From: Alligator mississippiensis
Taxonomy: Eukaryota; Chordata; Crocodylia; Alligatoridae
Assembly: GCF_030867095.1 (NCBI RefSeq)
Contig: NC_081831.1
Span: forward strand, 64,618,716-64,682,715
Length of the DNA stretch: 64,000 bases
Reading direction: 5' to 3'
Shown piece after piece: positions 25,921 to 38,200 of the stretch. Both the position numbers and the translations under genes were made by a program. The notes beneath the pieces were generated by a model that did no database searches, was not told the DNA's origin, and saw only the letters and a program-made list of their open reading frames with translations. Position 1 is the first letter of the stretch; each line of letters opens with the position of its first letter.

Positions 25921-26969
25921 TAGGGCTGTGCGAAATTTCAACCAGTGTTTAGTTTCAAAGCTGTTTTGACACGTTTTGAGCTCAAAACAGTGAAATCGAA
26001 ATGAAGCAAAAGGCTTCAAAACAGCTTTGAAATGAAATGAGGGCACTTGAAACGTTTCAAAACATTTAGAGTTTCGAGTGGCCCTGCTAGCCCCACTGAG
26101 TTCAGCCCAGTGGCAGGAGAGCCAGTGGTGGAGCCACTCCGAGTGCAGCCCTGGCCAATGGCTCTCCCCTGCCTCCCACTGCCGGGCCGTGCTCACCAGG
26201 GCTGCACTTGGAGCGGCTCTGACACTGGCTCTCCCGCCACGTCCTACAGCCGGGCTGAGCTCCATGGGGCTGGTGAAGCAGCTTGGAGTACAGTCCGGCG
26301 GTGGGAGGCGGGGAGAACCAGGGCTGCGTTCCAAGCTGCTTCGCCAGCCCCATGGAGCTCAACCTGCCCTCCCAGCAATGCCAGACTCCTCCCTGGGGCG
26401 CAGGCCCACAGATCTGTTTGCAGGATGGCAGGAGGTTGCCGCTGCTGCCTAGGGCCAGCAGCAGCACCAGTTTTTCCGGTGCTGGGCGCGGGGTGCGCCC
26501 AGCGTCAGTCCCAGGTGGCAGCAGCAGCAACAGCTTCCTGGCATCCTGAGCACAGATCCGGAGGCCCACAGCCCTGGGAGGAGTCCGGCACAGCCCTCCC
26601 AGAGGTGTGGGCCCCCAGATCTGCATGCGGTAACAGCAGGCTACCGCTGCCGGCAAGTGACATGAGTTTTGCTTTTTGCAGTTTGAGATGCAGTTTCCCA
26701 GAAACCCCCACACCTATTTCCTTGAAACTTGGCAGGCTTTGTGTCCTCAGAAGGGGCTACCATCCCTGCAGTTTTCATCCAAATCAGGCAAGAAATGGCA
26801 AAGTTACAGGCATTTTCATGATTCCCCATTATAGCCTATGGGCAAAACGTTGAAACGCATCAAAACAGCGAAACAGTTTTGATGAAACAAAATGACGAAA
26901 CTAAACATGGTCCCTTTGAAATGGCAAAACAGAAGTTGAAATGAAATGGTGCTGTTTCACACAGCCCTA
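25921..26969. mobile_element. hAT element, 1049 bp, perfect 8-bp TSD TTTTCCTG
   Basis: It starts TAGGGCTGTGCGAAATTTC and ends TTTCACACAGCCCTA, terminal inverted repeats with a mismatch. TTTTCCTG is exact at 25913-25920 and 26970-26977. The outer parts are rich in GAAAC/GTTTC motifs. The middle is GC-rich and has internal repeats (a CCCAGTGGCAGGAGAGCCAG-type block recurs inverted). No transposase. Confidence 0.9.
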
Positions 26970-27353
26970 TTTTCCTGGCTTTGCTACTAGCTGGCTGGGT
27001 GATTTGGTTTCCCTGTCTGTAAATGGGGATAATAAATATTGACCTCCTTTACGGAGTACTTAATGTGTGGATGAAAAGTGCACCTTGGCAGTGGAGGTAT
27101 TCCAAATACTGGGCATTTATAGTGGATTTTGTTTCTAAATAAAAAGAAGATACCTAAAAAGAAAATGTACTGGTTGTTCCATGCTGTCTGGTAATAATGA
27201 AATGCCAGTGCCATTAAGGCCCTGCACGTTGGGGTTTCCCAGAATTAAACATGTTTATCTTTAAGGTGTTAGATCTTTGGAAAATGAAGATACCTAAAGC
27301 TCCTGTAGGTTAGAAGCTAAAGGATGTTAAGCCTTTCCCTAGACGTGTATAGC

Positions 27354-27548
27354 CAGAGCCGTCCCTAGGGGTGTGTGGGGCCTGGGGGATTTCAGCCCGT
27401 GTGGGGCCAGGGGATGGTGAGCAGCTGGAGCGCGGAGCTGGTGGTGCTCAGCGGGGTTTGTATGGCACTGTCTGTGGGACCCCGCAAAGCGCAGGGCCTG
27501 GAGCTATCGCCCCGATTCACCCCCCAACCCCACCCAGGGACAGCCCTG
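27354..27548. mobile_element. Small hAT-like MITE, 195 bp
   Basis: Ends CAGAGCCGTCCCTAGGG and CCCAGGGACAGCCCTG are inverted repeats with a few mismatches. Flanks TGTATAGC (27346-27353) and TGCATAGC (27549-27556) agree at 7 of 8, an almost intact target duplication. Confidence 0.8.
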
Positions 27549-27566
27549 TGCATAGCAGACCAATGT

Positions 27567-28000
27567 AAATCAGGGAGGAATATTTCAAGTTTAGAGGACA
27601 AGCAGGAAATCAATCAATTAATATAGCAAGAACTTGTTCAACAACTTGAAATGTTAGGAGAAATCGAGGCAGCAACAGTTAGTGGACAGAGAGCAGGCGA
27701 GGTGATACAGGTGAGCAATACAGCTAATGCTACTGCTTGCAATTCCACACTCGATGCCTAACATGAACAAAGAATAGACAAAACAGAGAGCAGCCCCAGG
27801 CAAGTGCTCATCCGCTGGCTAGAAACACTGAACACTGAGAGCCAGAGGATATGGTCTGGGGGAATTATTCCAGGATTCTTATTAGGTACAGTAATAGTAT
27901 GAACTAGTAATAAACGCAAATACACACTTGAACCCTGAATTTGTTTTCTTCGCCCCTTATGAACCCATTGACCTCAGCCCAAACTACAAACACAACCACC
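27567..28000 (+). pseudogene. Degraded possible retroviral envelope (TM) remnant
   Basis: Plus-strand translation holds a discontinuous, stop-broken frame with a Gly/Ile-start hydrophobic segment (near 27858-27905) followed directly by basic residues, an arrangement seen in membrane-anchor ends of retroviral envelope proteins. No LTR, gag or pol was recognised nearby. It could equally be ordinary degraded sequence. Not functional. Confidence 0.2.
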
Positions 28001-28117
28001 AATGTTCAGATTCAGTAAACCTGTTTGCTCGTATTCTTCAGAAGTTTTTTAAATGAAAAATGATTTTAAAACCACCATGATTTCAGTGCAGGACACTTCC
28101 AAATGTCAGTAACTTCT

Positions 28118-28260
28118 TTGGGGGGTTTGGTTGTAGCCGTGTTGGTCTAAGGACATAGGCATGCAAGGTTCTTTGAGTAGATGGGATATCTTTTTATCTC
28201 TTAGTAGATCTTTTATGGGATATCTTTTATTATGAAACATATCTTCTATTAACTTCTTAT
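28118..28260. repeat. Fragment of dispersed repeat (GTAGCCGTGTTGGTCTAAGG type)
   Basis: The text GGTTGTAGCCGTGTTGGTCT followed by GACATAGGCA and GGGATATCTTTT resembles a dispersed repeat of reptile genomes as I remember it. The copy has internal duplication of GGGATATCTTTT. Family not certain. Confidence 0.4.
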
Positions 28261-28730
28261 GAAACACCTTAACATGCGTAGCAAGCTAATCTTTAGAGGG
28301 CTGTTATGTTTAGGACCCATTTAACTGGGCACTGCACAGTGGCACTACCCCACGATTGCATTGCAAGTTTCCTGATGTTTGAAGCGAGGCCTGGGTGTCC
28401 TACGTAAGAATCAACTTTGTGTCCTCTTCGAACAAAGTAAGTTTCTGGCCCTCGTGGTTGAGAAAACTGTGAATCTGATGAATCTTTAATGTATCTGGGA
28501 AGCTCAGGAGTCCTAAACCAGGGAAACAAGTAGCACCAGGACTGGATGATTGAAAGAAAGGCATCAGGGATGCATTTCGAGTCTGAGCCCCAGGGGCAGC
28601 GACATGAGTCCTGCAGGAAGGGTCTGCGGATCCCCCAAGGAGCCGCTGCAGGGACGTGGCTCTTACGGGGGCAGCTGCACCGAGCCGCAGCGCCAGCACT
28701 AGCGGCCCCGCACCCACGTGCCACCGGCAA

Positions 28731-28753
28731 CCCCAACCCCAACCCCAATCCCC
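28731..28753 (-). promoter_or_regulatory. G-quadruplex-forming run on minus strand
   Basis: The plus strand has four CCCC runs separated by AA, AA and AAT, so the minus strand reads (GGGGTT)-like with four G4 runs and 2-3 nt loops. Ideal for a stable intramolecular quadruplex about 450 bp upstream of the FIP1L2 ATG. Confidence 0.7.
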
Positions 28754-29020
28754 GCAGAGGGCGCGGGCGCGGGGAGCGCTTTGTTGCCTCGCCCCGCCCA
28801 GAAGGGCGAAGGGCAGGCGCCGCGCCAAGGCTTCGCCGCTCCCGCTGCGCCTGCGCACGACCCCGCGCATGCTCCGTGGGAAGCGGGCCGTGGGCCGCCC
28901 ATGCGCGGTAGCGAGCGCGGCGCCGTTTTTCACGCGCGGGGGGACCTGTGTGGCGCCCGCCCCACGCGGCGCTAGGACCTGGCGGCTCCCGCCCACTCCT
29001 GCGGGACCCCAAATAAAGAG

Positions 29021-29030
29021 CAATGGCGGC
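29021..29030 (+). promoter_or_regulatory. Candidate YY1 site
   Basis: The sequence CAATGGCGGC contains the ATGGCGGC core of the YY1 consensus. It lies about 170 bp upstream of the start codon, where YY1 sites are common near transcription starts. This is a motif match only. Confidence 0.5.
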
Positions 29031-29199
29031 CCGTTAGCCAGGCATCCGCGGCGCGGCGCGGCAACGGCACCGATCGCGCCGCGGGCATGGCCGGGCCGCC
29101 CCGCCCCGCGTGAGGCGCAGCGGGCCCGGCGAGCGCGGCGGCGGCGGCGACGGGAGCCGCGGGGCGGGCGCTGCGCAGGCCGCGGCACAGGCCGCGGAC

Positions 29200-29293
29200 A
29201 TGGCCACCGAGCTGGAGCCGCCCGCGGCGGGCGCGGGGCCGGGCGCGGCGCCGCTGGAGGCGGAGGAGGACGAGGAGCACTGGCTCTACGGGG
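29200..29293 (+). CDS. FIP1L2: FIP1L2 exon 1 (start codon)
   Basis: The ATG has a purine (G) at -3 and G at +4. The exon encodes an Ala/Gly/Pro-rich acidic start and ends EDEEHWLYG. The WLYG motif is the landmark of the Fip1 N-terminus. The donor GTAGGT begins at 29294, and the exon ends in phase 1. It lies inside the CpG island. Confidence 0.82.
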
Positions 29294-32200
29294 GTAGGTG
29301 CGGGCTCGGCGCACGCGCAGTGCAGTCGCGGCCCCTGGCGGCGGCGCTGGCCGTGCAGACGCGGGGCTGTCCCGGGGCAGCCGAGCCGCGCCAGCGCCCT
29401 CCAGCCTGGCCTGAGCCCGGGCTCTCGGCCTCCGTGGGGGGCAAGGACGGGGGTGGCTCCTGGTCCTTGTCCGAGGTGTGCCCAGCCTTCCCGGGGCACG
29501 GGAACAGACACGGGCATGGGCAAACCACACTGTTTGCATGGGCAAACCCAGGGCCAGGACGAAAAGGGGGCCCAAAAATGGCTATTATTACTGCCTGGCG
29601 AAGGAAGACCTGATACTAAAAGCTCGCCCAGGGCCACTAGGATTTCATTGGGTTCTAGGGTCGGACGGGACATATTGGATCATCGAGTCCCACCCCTGCC
29701 CTGGGCAGGAAGGAGCGCCAGGTCAAGTGACCCCAGCCAGGTGCTTGTCTAACCTCCTCTTGAACATCTCCGAGGTGGGGAAAAGCACCGCCTCCCTTGG
29801 AAGCCTGTTCCAGATTTTGGCAACCCTCGCCATAAAGAAGATCCTCTTGATGTCCAATATAAATCTGCTCTCCGTCAGCTTATGGCCATTGTCTTTAGTA
29901 ACCCTGAGGGGCGCCCTGGTAAATGGAGCGTCCCCTGTTCCCTGCTGACACCCCCCCCAATGAGTTTGTAGACAACCACAAGATTGCATCTCAGCCTTCA
30001 CTTGTGGAGGCTGAAGAGATTCAGGTCCCTCAGTCTGTCTTCATAGGATCTTACCTGCAGGCCCTCAACCATACGAATAGCCCTTCTCTAAACCCTTTCC
30101 AGGTTATCTACATCCCTCTTGAAGTGTGGCACCCAAAACTGGATGCAGTGCTCCATCTGCAGCCTCACCAGTGCTGCATAGAGGGGAAGGATCACCTCCC
30201 TGGACCTGTTCATGATGCACCTACTAATGCAAGACAGCATGGTTAGCCTTGCTTATTGCCTTGTCATTGGGAACTCGCGTTCATTTTTGCGTTGACTATG
30301 ACTCCGAGATCCCTTTCCACTGCTTTGCTACTTGGAATGGTACTTCCCAGTCAGTAGGTGTATTGGTGATTCTTTCTCCCCAGGTGTGCAGGTGCAATGC
30401 TGCCCGGAGCTCCCAGCCACACATGGAGGCCCTCGTCTGTGCAGGACAAGGGGACGGCGGCCAGGTGCCACGGGTGGAGTGACGGGCGCATCTTCATGAG
30501 CCTTTGGGGCCAGGGGGCCTCGGCTGTCGGAGCCATGCGGGTCCTTGACCAAGGGGCTGTGGCTCCCTGGGGCGCCGTGAAATCCTTCCCAGGTTATCGT
30601 GGTGAGGTGTGCAAGCACAATTCGCCAGGCACATCTGGAGACTTGGTAGCAGTTTGAGAGGTGGCTTGGCTTGCCGCTACATCAGGGGCATACATCAAGG
30701 GGTCAGTGAGGAGCTGTTCACCAGGGCACCCAAGGGGAAAACCAGGAGTAATGGTCATAAATTCCTGGAAGACTGTTTCAGTCTCAACATTGGGAAAAAC
30801 TTCTTCACAGTCAGGGTGTCCAGACAGTGGAATAAGCTCCCTCCAGAGGTGGTGCAATCACCTACCTTGCAAATCTTCAAGAGGAGACTGGACACTCGCC
30901 TCCCTAGGGTCGCTTGACCCCAATTGTCTTTCCTGCCTGGTGCATAGGGCTAGACCCAATGATTCCCCCGAAATCCCTTCCAGCCTCACAATCTATGAAT
31001 CCAAACAGGAACCCGTTGTGTCACAAACGTGGGGATCTGCTCTGCTGTCGCGTGGGAGGCCATGGGAGGTGATGGTGCCTCTTTCTCACAATGTCCCTTC
31101 CAGCCCTAAACATCTGTGGATCTGTGTACACACCTCTCTGGTTAGTTCTCACTGGGGCTACTGTATGCAGTGCTGGGCTCTGTTTTAAAAAGGATGTGGA
31201 GAAGTGAGAGGGTCCAAAGGCAGGTGACAAAGATGATAAAGGGCAAGTTGCAGGGGGAGAGGCTGAAGGAGCTAGATGTGTTTGGCATGTGGAAAAGGTG
31301 CTTGAGAGGTGACATGATAGCAGCCTTCACATACTTGAAGGGCTCCCATAAAGAAGAGGGAAAGCACCCTTTCTCTCTTGCTGGAGAGAGGCTGATGCAG
31401 ACAAATGGTTGGAAGCTGCAGCAGAGTAAGTTTAGATGGGATGTCCAGAAAAATGTCACTGTTAGAGTAGTGAGGCAGTGGAATAGGCTGCCAAGAGGTG
31501 GACAGGTCTTCAAGAAGAGGCTGGACAGCCACTGGTCAGGGATGATGTAGGCGTAGGTATGCCTGTGTTTGACTAGAAGTATTTCCCGTCTGGGCCTTTC
31601 CTCTGCTTCACATGTGTGAGGTGTGTTTAATAAACCTTCCCCAGAAGCATTGGGTGTTCATTACCGCCAAGGCTTGGAACTTTGACTCAGGTGTGCCTGT
31701 GGTCCTGCTGGGACTGAAGCTGGAGATTTCTCGTAAGAGGGTCTTGCCCCTCTGCTCAGGGTCTGACCAGTCACCATACCTGAGGTCGGGAAGGAATTTT
31801 ACCCCACGGTCAGATTGGTATGGTTGGGTGTGGGGGGTTGTCGTCTTCTGTAGCAGGGGGGCATGGCCCTCTACCCAGGATCTCTTGAGCATATATTGAC
31901 AACCTTTCATAGCCAATGAATGCCTTGCTTCTATCTGTTTTACATGTGGCAAGTTGGGGTGTCAGGTCTGTGTTGTGTCAGAATTGGCGATAGTCTTACG
32001 TACAGTTTAGATCGTGGGTGGGCAAAATACAGGCCAGATCCCGCTGGCCAGGCACTCTCATCTGGCCTGCAGCAGCCCCCCCCCGGCCCCCCAATGAACT
32101 GCAGTCCATACAGCCCTTCTGCCCACAAGGGTGGGAGCAAGGGGCCCATGTATACAACCCTCTAACATACCCTGCTGGGCCTTGCTCCCACCCTCTTGGG

Positions 32201-35200
32201 CAGAAGGGTTCTGCCTAGCCAGCAGCTTCTGGGTGAGGCTCCTGCTGCAGCCAGAACCTGCTCGCTCTGGGCAGCAGTTAAGGAAGCAATGGGGCTGGTG
32301 GGGGAGGTGGAGTTGCAGCTGGATGGAAGCAGGAGCGCAACATGGAGTCTGTGCCCAGAGGGGCAGTGGGAGTGTGGAGCTGACTGGGCAGGGTGTGGGT
32401 GAGTGTGGGGGGCAAAGCCCCCCCTGCCCATGGTGTGCAGCCCCAGCTGCCAGCAGCATCAGGTGGGGAGGTCAGGGCACTTGTCCCTAGCACAGGCGCC
32501 CAGTGGGGCATGGCTCTGGCCATCACAGCACAAGGGGAGGGAGCGTACCCTGCCCGGCTGCCTCTATTGCTGGGGCTCTGCGCCACACTCCAACACTTGC
32601 AATGAGGGAAGCCCTGCGCTGGAGCCTGCTGCCTCCCCCACTCCCTGCTGTGCAGGTCCCCACACTCTGCCGGGAGTGGATAGAGTCCCGCCCCTGCTTC
32701 CACATGGAGTCCAGCACGAGGCTTCACCGCTGTGAGTGTGGAGCTGCAGGTGTGGGGCACAGCCCCTGCGATCGAGGCAGTCGGGCAGGCTGTGTGGGGG
32801 TGCGCTCCTCGGCCCTAGTGCAATGCTGATCGCCTTGATCACAGGGGCTCCATGCCCCCCACCTGCAGCTCCACACTCACAGTAGGGAAGCCCCACGCTG
32901 GACTCTGCAGAGAAGCAGGGGAGGGAGCGCAGTGCTGGCCGGAGCGATGCCCCACCAGGCGCCTGCACCAGGGACAAATGCACTGACCTCCCCACTTGCT
33001 GCTGCTGGCAGCTGGGGCTGCACACCATGGGAAGGGGAGGGAGTAGGGTTATGAGCTCTAGTGGTCCCTCCCAGCCCCACTTCCCTAGGATCCTGGGAGT
33101 TCTTTGCAACAGGAGAATCGCTTTATTTTCTATGACGGGGAAAAAAAAAATGAAAACTAAAAGCTGGCATTTCCCGAGGGGGTCCTTGAGTCTAGACAGG
33201 GGTGCCTCAAGTCTGAAAATGGTGAGAACCACTGCCTTGAATATTTTTTCCATGAGCCCTTAGGCATTTGTTTCTTTGTTCTCATCGGTATGTTTTCTGG
33301 TACCTTGAAATTTCCTCCTCTGTCATGTTTTAACATAAGGGTAAAGACTGTTTCTGGAGAAGAAATAAACATTCCTGACCCTTGTTCCATCTTTTGTCCT
33401 AGCACAGGAGCTGTTAACTGGGGGTACACATATACCTTTGGGGGTACTTGGATCAGTCTTAGGGGGTATGTGCAGGCAGGCAGGGAGAGAGCACCACCAC
33501 CTCCCAGGAGTAGGCCCTGGGGCAGGGTGAGGGCAGTGGTGCCCTTCTGCGGGGCAGGGAAGCCTGCATGCAGTGGCCGCCACTACCACACAGCAGCCCA
33601 GTGAACTTCCCCAGCCCTGCTCCTAGGAGGTGGCAGTGCTCCATCCCTGACCGCCTGCGTGCCCATCTCCCTGCTCAGCGTCCAGCTGTGCACACCCGCC
33701 CCGCCCCCCCCCCCCCCCCCCCCCCCGGCTCAGTATTCAGTCACTGGGGATACTTAGACTAAAGAAGGTTGAAAACCCCTGTCCTAGCATTTGAAGGCCT
33801 TTCCAGAATTTGTGATGCATGTTTTCACTTCTGCTTGTTGGTTTGTTTTGCTCTGTTTAATCTTGTGCTTTGTTTGGGAACAAAAGTGTTGTGGCATTTG
33901 GGTTATCACTTCCCTTTATCAGGTAGTCTGGATCACACAGCTTTTGGGGAAAAATCTTTTGTCGTCTTATCTTTTTTTGAGTTTTAACGTGGTGTTTGTT
34001 CTATTTTCAGATGACACCACTGGTAAGCAAGAAGATGGACCAATTGCTGGGTAAGTCCAAAAACTACTCATTCATGATAACTAGACTTCTCCAACAGCAG
34101 TTACCATCTCAGACTGAAGGGTAATACTTAGGTTAAAATCTCAGCAACATGAACTCTGTTCTTTTGTGTTGGAACTAATTGAGTTGTGTGGAGTCTATTG
34201 TTTGAGCATCTTTATGGATGTGACCTTTACATACAAGCTCTGTAGAGATGCTAAGGATCCAGCATCATTTTAAAGGAATAGAGCACTGTCCCAGTATCCT
34301 AAGATAAAATTCTCCTTTCTCTACTACCCTGCACCAATTATCCCTCCCTGTAAAAGTGGCTGCATGTGAATGGGGTGGGAGAAGGGGAGGAGGTGTGTAA
34401 GCTGCACAACTGTCCTTAGCTGGATGATGGGTGCTTATCACCTTGGAAAACTGAGCAGTGTTTTGCACAGCTTTGAAATGGCATAAGATGATATTTTTCA
34501 CTCCTTTTGGCAAACATCCTCATTCAGTGGATGCGAACACACAAACCTTTAGATAATGTACTTGCCTAGTAGCAAGAGACATCCTTTGGGGTTGGTGTTT
34601 TTTTTGTGTTTAATATAACTTTACCGCTGACCTAATTACATAAAACTAGCACTCTTGTCTCTTTTTAACTATGACTATTAACATTGCACAAACAGAATAG
34701 TAAGCAATTTGCAGAAAAATTCTTGGTGATACAAAATAGCAAATCCTGTATCCTTCAGTCTATTAATGTTTGCAAATCATTTTAAAGCCCTCAAAGGCCC
34801 AGTATTATTAGCTTCTTGCTCTTATTTTTAAGTCCCTCATTTTGGGTCCCAGTTCCTCATATAGAATCTGTGTAGGTTGTGAGATGCCATATGCCAACAA
34901 GATGATTGGTTGTTTGCTAGACTGTTATCTATGGGAATTCCAGTGAGACATTCCCTTTGCCTACAGCTGACTGTCCCTAATGATACTGTACAAAGGTAAT
35001 ACAGAGTGCAGTATCTCTTGTCATTTCTGCAGTACACAGAGTTTTATTGATTATTTTTTTTTTTTTTTTTTTTTTTTAAAGCACTATTCTAAAGAAGAGA
35101 GTTTTATCAGTAGCACAAAGGATTTACATTGGAATTCAGGGGAATGGAAATTAAATGGCCAGCACTTTATTCAGCGTATATAGATGCTAGTGGCCCCATC

Positions 35201-38200
35201 AAAATTCAGTTTATCTACTCTGTAGCAGTGAAGTTATAGTGAGAGATGATTGCTTTATGTGGATGTGTATTTCAACTTCCATTCACACATTTTAATACAC
35301 ATACACAGATCCTTCATGTGATATTACCTTCAGCTTCATACTTGTTGCTGTCTCTCACTTCAGTAATCTTGGTGACTAAGACGATTCTGGGGTTGGGGTC
35401 AATCTTGTGAATTACTCTGATTTGCTGAACAGCATAGGAAAGGTCATAGGGAGCCATCTGTGGCAACTTCCTCTAGTGGTTCTTCTTTCTCTCCATATAA
35501 TGACCTGATGTTCATGACCTTGGAGTTGGATCTTCTTTTGGATGCCTGTTATGCTAATTTTTATAACTGAAGTGCTTTTGCTGCAGCATCAGGAATTTGG
35601 CCAGACTGGGCTTTGTGCTTTGTCGGTCAGCTCTCAAAACCCCCGTCTATACTTTTTTGTTTTTGTTTCATCTCTACTTGATTACTGCAATTCTTTCTTT
35701 GTGGGGCTTTCCACTACCATTCTCTGACTGCAACTGGGGAGCCGATATGGAATTCAGCTAGCCTGCTTGTCCAGATTTCTCTTCACAACCTTGCTTTCCC
35801 ACACTCCTCATAAGAGAAATTAATTGACTTCTTTTTGTTTTGTTTTGTGTTTTTTTTATAGGGCAGGGTTGGGCAGTATACTGCCCACAGTCCAGATCTG
35901 GCCCACCAACTGATTGGATCCAGCCTGCAGGCAGGCACCTACCAATTGATTGGAAGTAGTCAGGGGCTGCCCCTGCAACACTGCATGGGACTAAGCCCTG
36001 CCCACTCCTGCCTCGGGCAGCCTGTGCTGCCCTGGCCCAAACCAGCATTCACAGCTTCCCAGTGGGGTGCTCCCAATTGAAGCTTCTCCCACCTCCAGTG
36101 GCTCCTCTTTCTCCTGCCCCTCCAGGCAGCAGGGGGAGCAGGAGCCATCCAGCTGCAGTACTTTCCTGAAGCAATACAGCAGGAGGAGGAGGAGCTGCTG
36201 GAGGAGCCGAGCAGTACCTGAGTTGCTGCAGCTGTGCTCAGAGCAGCTCCACTGGCCAGGGCTGGGGCTGGGTGTGAGCGGGAGCACAGTACGGGCTGCC
36301 CTGGGCAGGAGGGAATGGGATTTTGCCCTATGTGGAGCACTGTGGAGACAGCTGCGGGCCACACCTGCACTGCCTGGGTGAGCTCTGCTGCACATGTCCC
36401 CTACTGCCCTCTTCCTCCTTCTCCCCAGCTGGCTCCCAGGACCTAGTGAGGGGGCAGCCCTCCACCTCCCACCCCTAGACTAAGACTTTATATTGATCAA
36501 TTATGCATTTGCTTCTGTATACGCTAAAACAAATCAGGACAAATTTATTTTTTGAAATAAAATTGAAGTATGTTATAGTAGACGTTTTGATTTTTAGTAT
36601 ACGATTTGTTTTTTGTCTATCACTTGTTAAAATGATATCTTTTAAAAGATTTTATGTATAACCCTTGACAGCTCACCAGAACTCATTAAGTGGTCCTTTA
36701 GCCAAAGTCATTGCCCACCCCTGCTCCAGGGTGTGCGTTGTGGGGCTCCATTCCATCAATGTGATCACTTATGTCCTCATTTACAAGGTGTCTTCCTTTA
36801 TGCCATACCTGAAATGGCTTTAATCTCCTACATATATAGACTGTTCTGGCTTTTATGTACTTTGTTTCCCTTGGGGTGCAGACCTTCAAGCACCTGCTCC
36901 CAAACATGGTTCTCTTCCCTGACTTGTCTTCAATAGGGAGTTTTCCTAGAATTAAAGTGTTGGCAGGGTGTGGCCCCCCACATCACGGGCTATATAAATC
37001 CTTTGTATAAAGAAGGAATTTGTGAGTACTCTTCTAGTCCAAATGGGTAAATATAAACCCTGGCTTGTTAAGTTTTGGTTCTGTAGTATGTCATGTGTTT
37101 AGTGCAACAAGCAGTACTTCATCAGTGACTTGGATGAGGGCGTGGAGAGCACTCTGTCCAAATTTGCAAACACCAAATTATGGGGCAAAGTAAACACATA
37201 TGGGCAGGGAATGGATTCAGGTGGATTTGGACAGGTTGGAAAAGTGGGCAGAACAGGATGCAGTTTAACAAAGATATGTGCAAAGTGCTGCTCCTAGGGG
37301 GGGAAAAAAGGGTCATCTCCCAATCTGTGTGTATGTTGGTGATTTTTAGTACAGCAGCAGAAAGGGATCTCAGAGTCATAGTGGACTTCAAGATTAACAT
37401 GAGTCGTCAGTGTGACAAAGTGATAAATAAAGCTAACCACACTCTATTGTACATTAGCAGGTGCATCACAAACGGGTCCAAGGAGGTGATGCTTCCCCTC
37501 TGTGGCATTGGTAGGGCTGCAGCTGGAGTACTGTGTTCAGTTTTGGGCGCCAAACTTCAAGAAGGACATGGATAACCTTGAGAGGGTCCAGAGGAGGGCT
37601 CCTCGTATGGTTAGGGGCCTGCAGGCCTACAAGGAGAGATTTGAGGGACCTGAATCTCCTTCAGCCTCCGCAAGAGAAGGCTGAGGTGATCTTGTGGCTG
37701 TCTACAAATTCAGTGGGGGCGGGAGGAGCAAGAAATAGGAGATGCTTTGTTTACTAGAACACCCTTTGGGGGTAACTAGAAACAACGGCCACAAACTGAC
37801 AGAGCAGATTTAGGTTGGACATCAGGAGGAACTTCATAGTAAGGGTTGCCAGAATCTGGAATAGGTTTCCAAGGGAAGTGGTGTTCTCCTCTACCTTGGG
37901 GGTCTTCAAAAGGAGACTGGACAAGCACCTGGCTGTGGTTATCAGACCCCAGTGCACTTTCCTGCCCAGGGCAGGGAATTGGACTCAATCTACTGAGGCC
38001 CCTTCTGACCCTAAAAATCTATTAAATCTATGACACTTGCTTCAGCATCTTTAGTTAACAAACTCTAATGTCTGTTGTTGCAATCTCAGATTTATCTGTA
38101 ATGACTGATGAGCAGGGATCTTGCCTTTTTCCCCTGACTTTTTTTTTACTTTTTTTTTAATCCCCAAAATCCATGATTAAAATTAAAGGTCCCTCACCCC

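Larger units (their letters stand above)
28630..29450 (+). promoter_or_regulatory. CpG-island promoter of FIP1L2
   Basis: This stretch is strongly GC- and CpG-rich in an otherwise AT-rich window and surrounds exon 1. It holds an NRF1-like TGCGCCTGCGCA at 28846-28857, other GCGCATGC-type motifs near 28865-28905, a YY1-type site at 29021-29030 and a four-run G-quadruplex sequence at 28731-28753. No convincing TATA box was seen. This looks like a housekeeping-type promoter. Long ORFs on both strands here are GC artefacts. Confidence 0.82.

Noticed and set aside
26047..26853. 268-codon ORF
   Set aside because: It lies wholly within the hAT element at 25921-26969 and is a composition effect, with equally long ORFs on the other strand.
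28293..29673. Long minus-strand ORFs (up to 391 codons) across the CpG island
   Set aside because: Composition is Arg/Ala/Pro/Gly from GC-rich DNA with few stop codons. The real product is plus-strand exon 1 at 29200-29293.
35054..35077. T-run as a terminator or processed-pseudogene tail
   Set aside because: A simple homopolymer in an intron with no paired retroposed sequence or target duplication identified.
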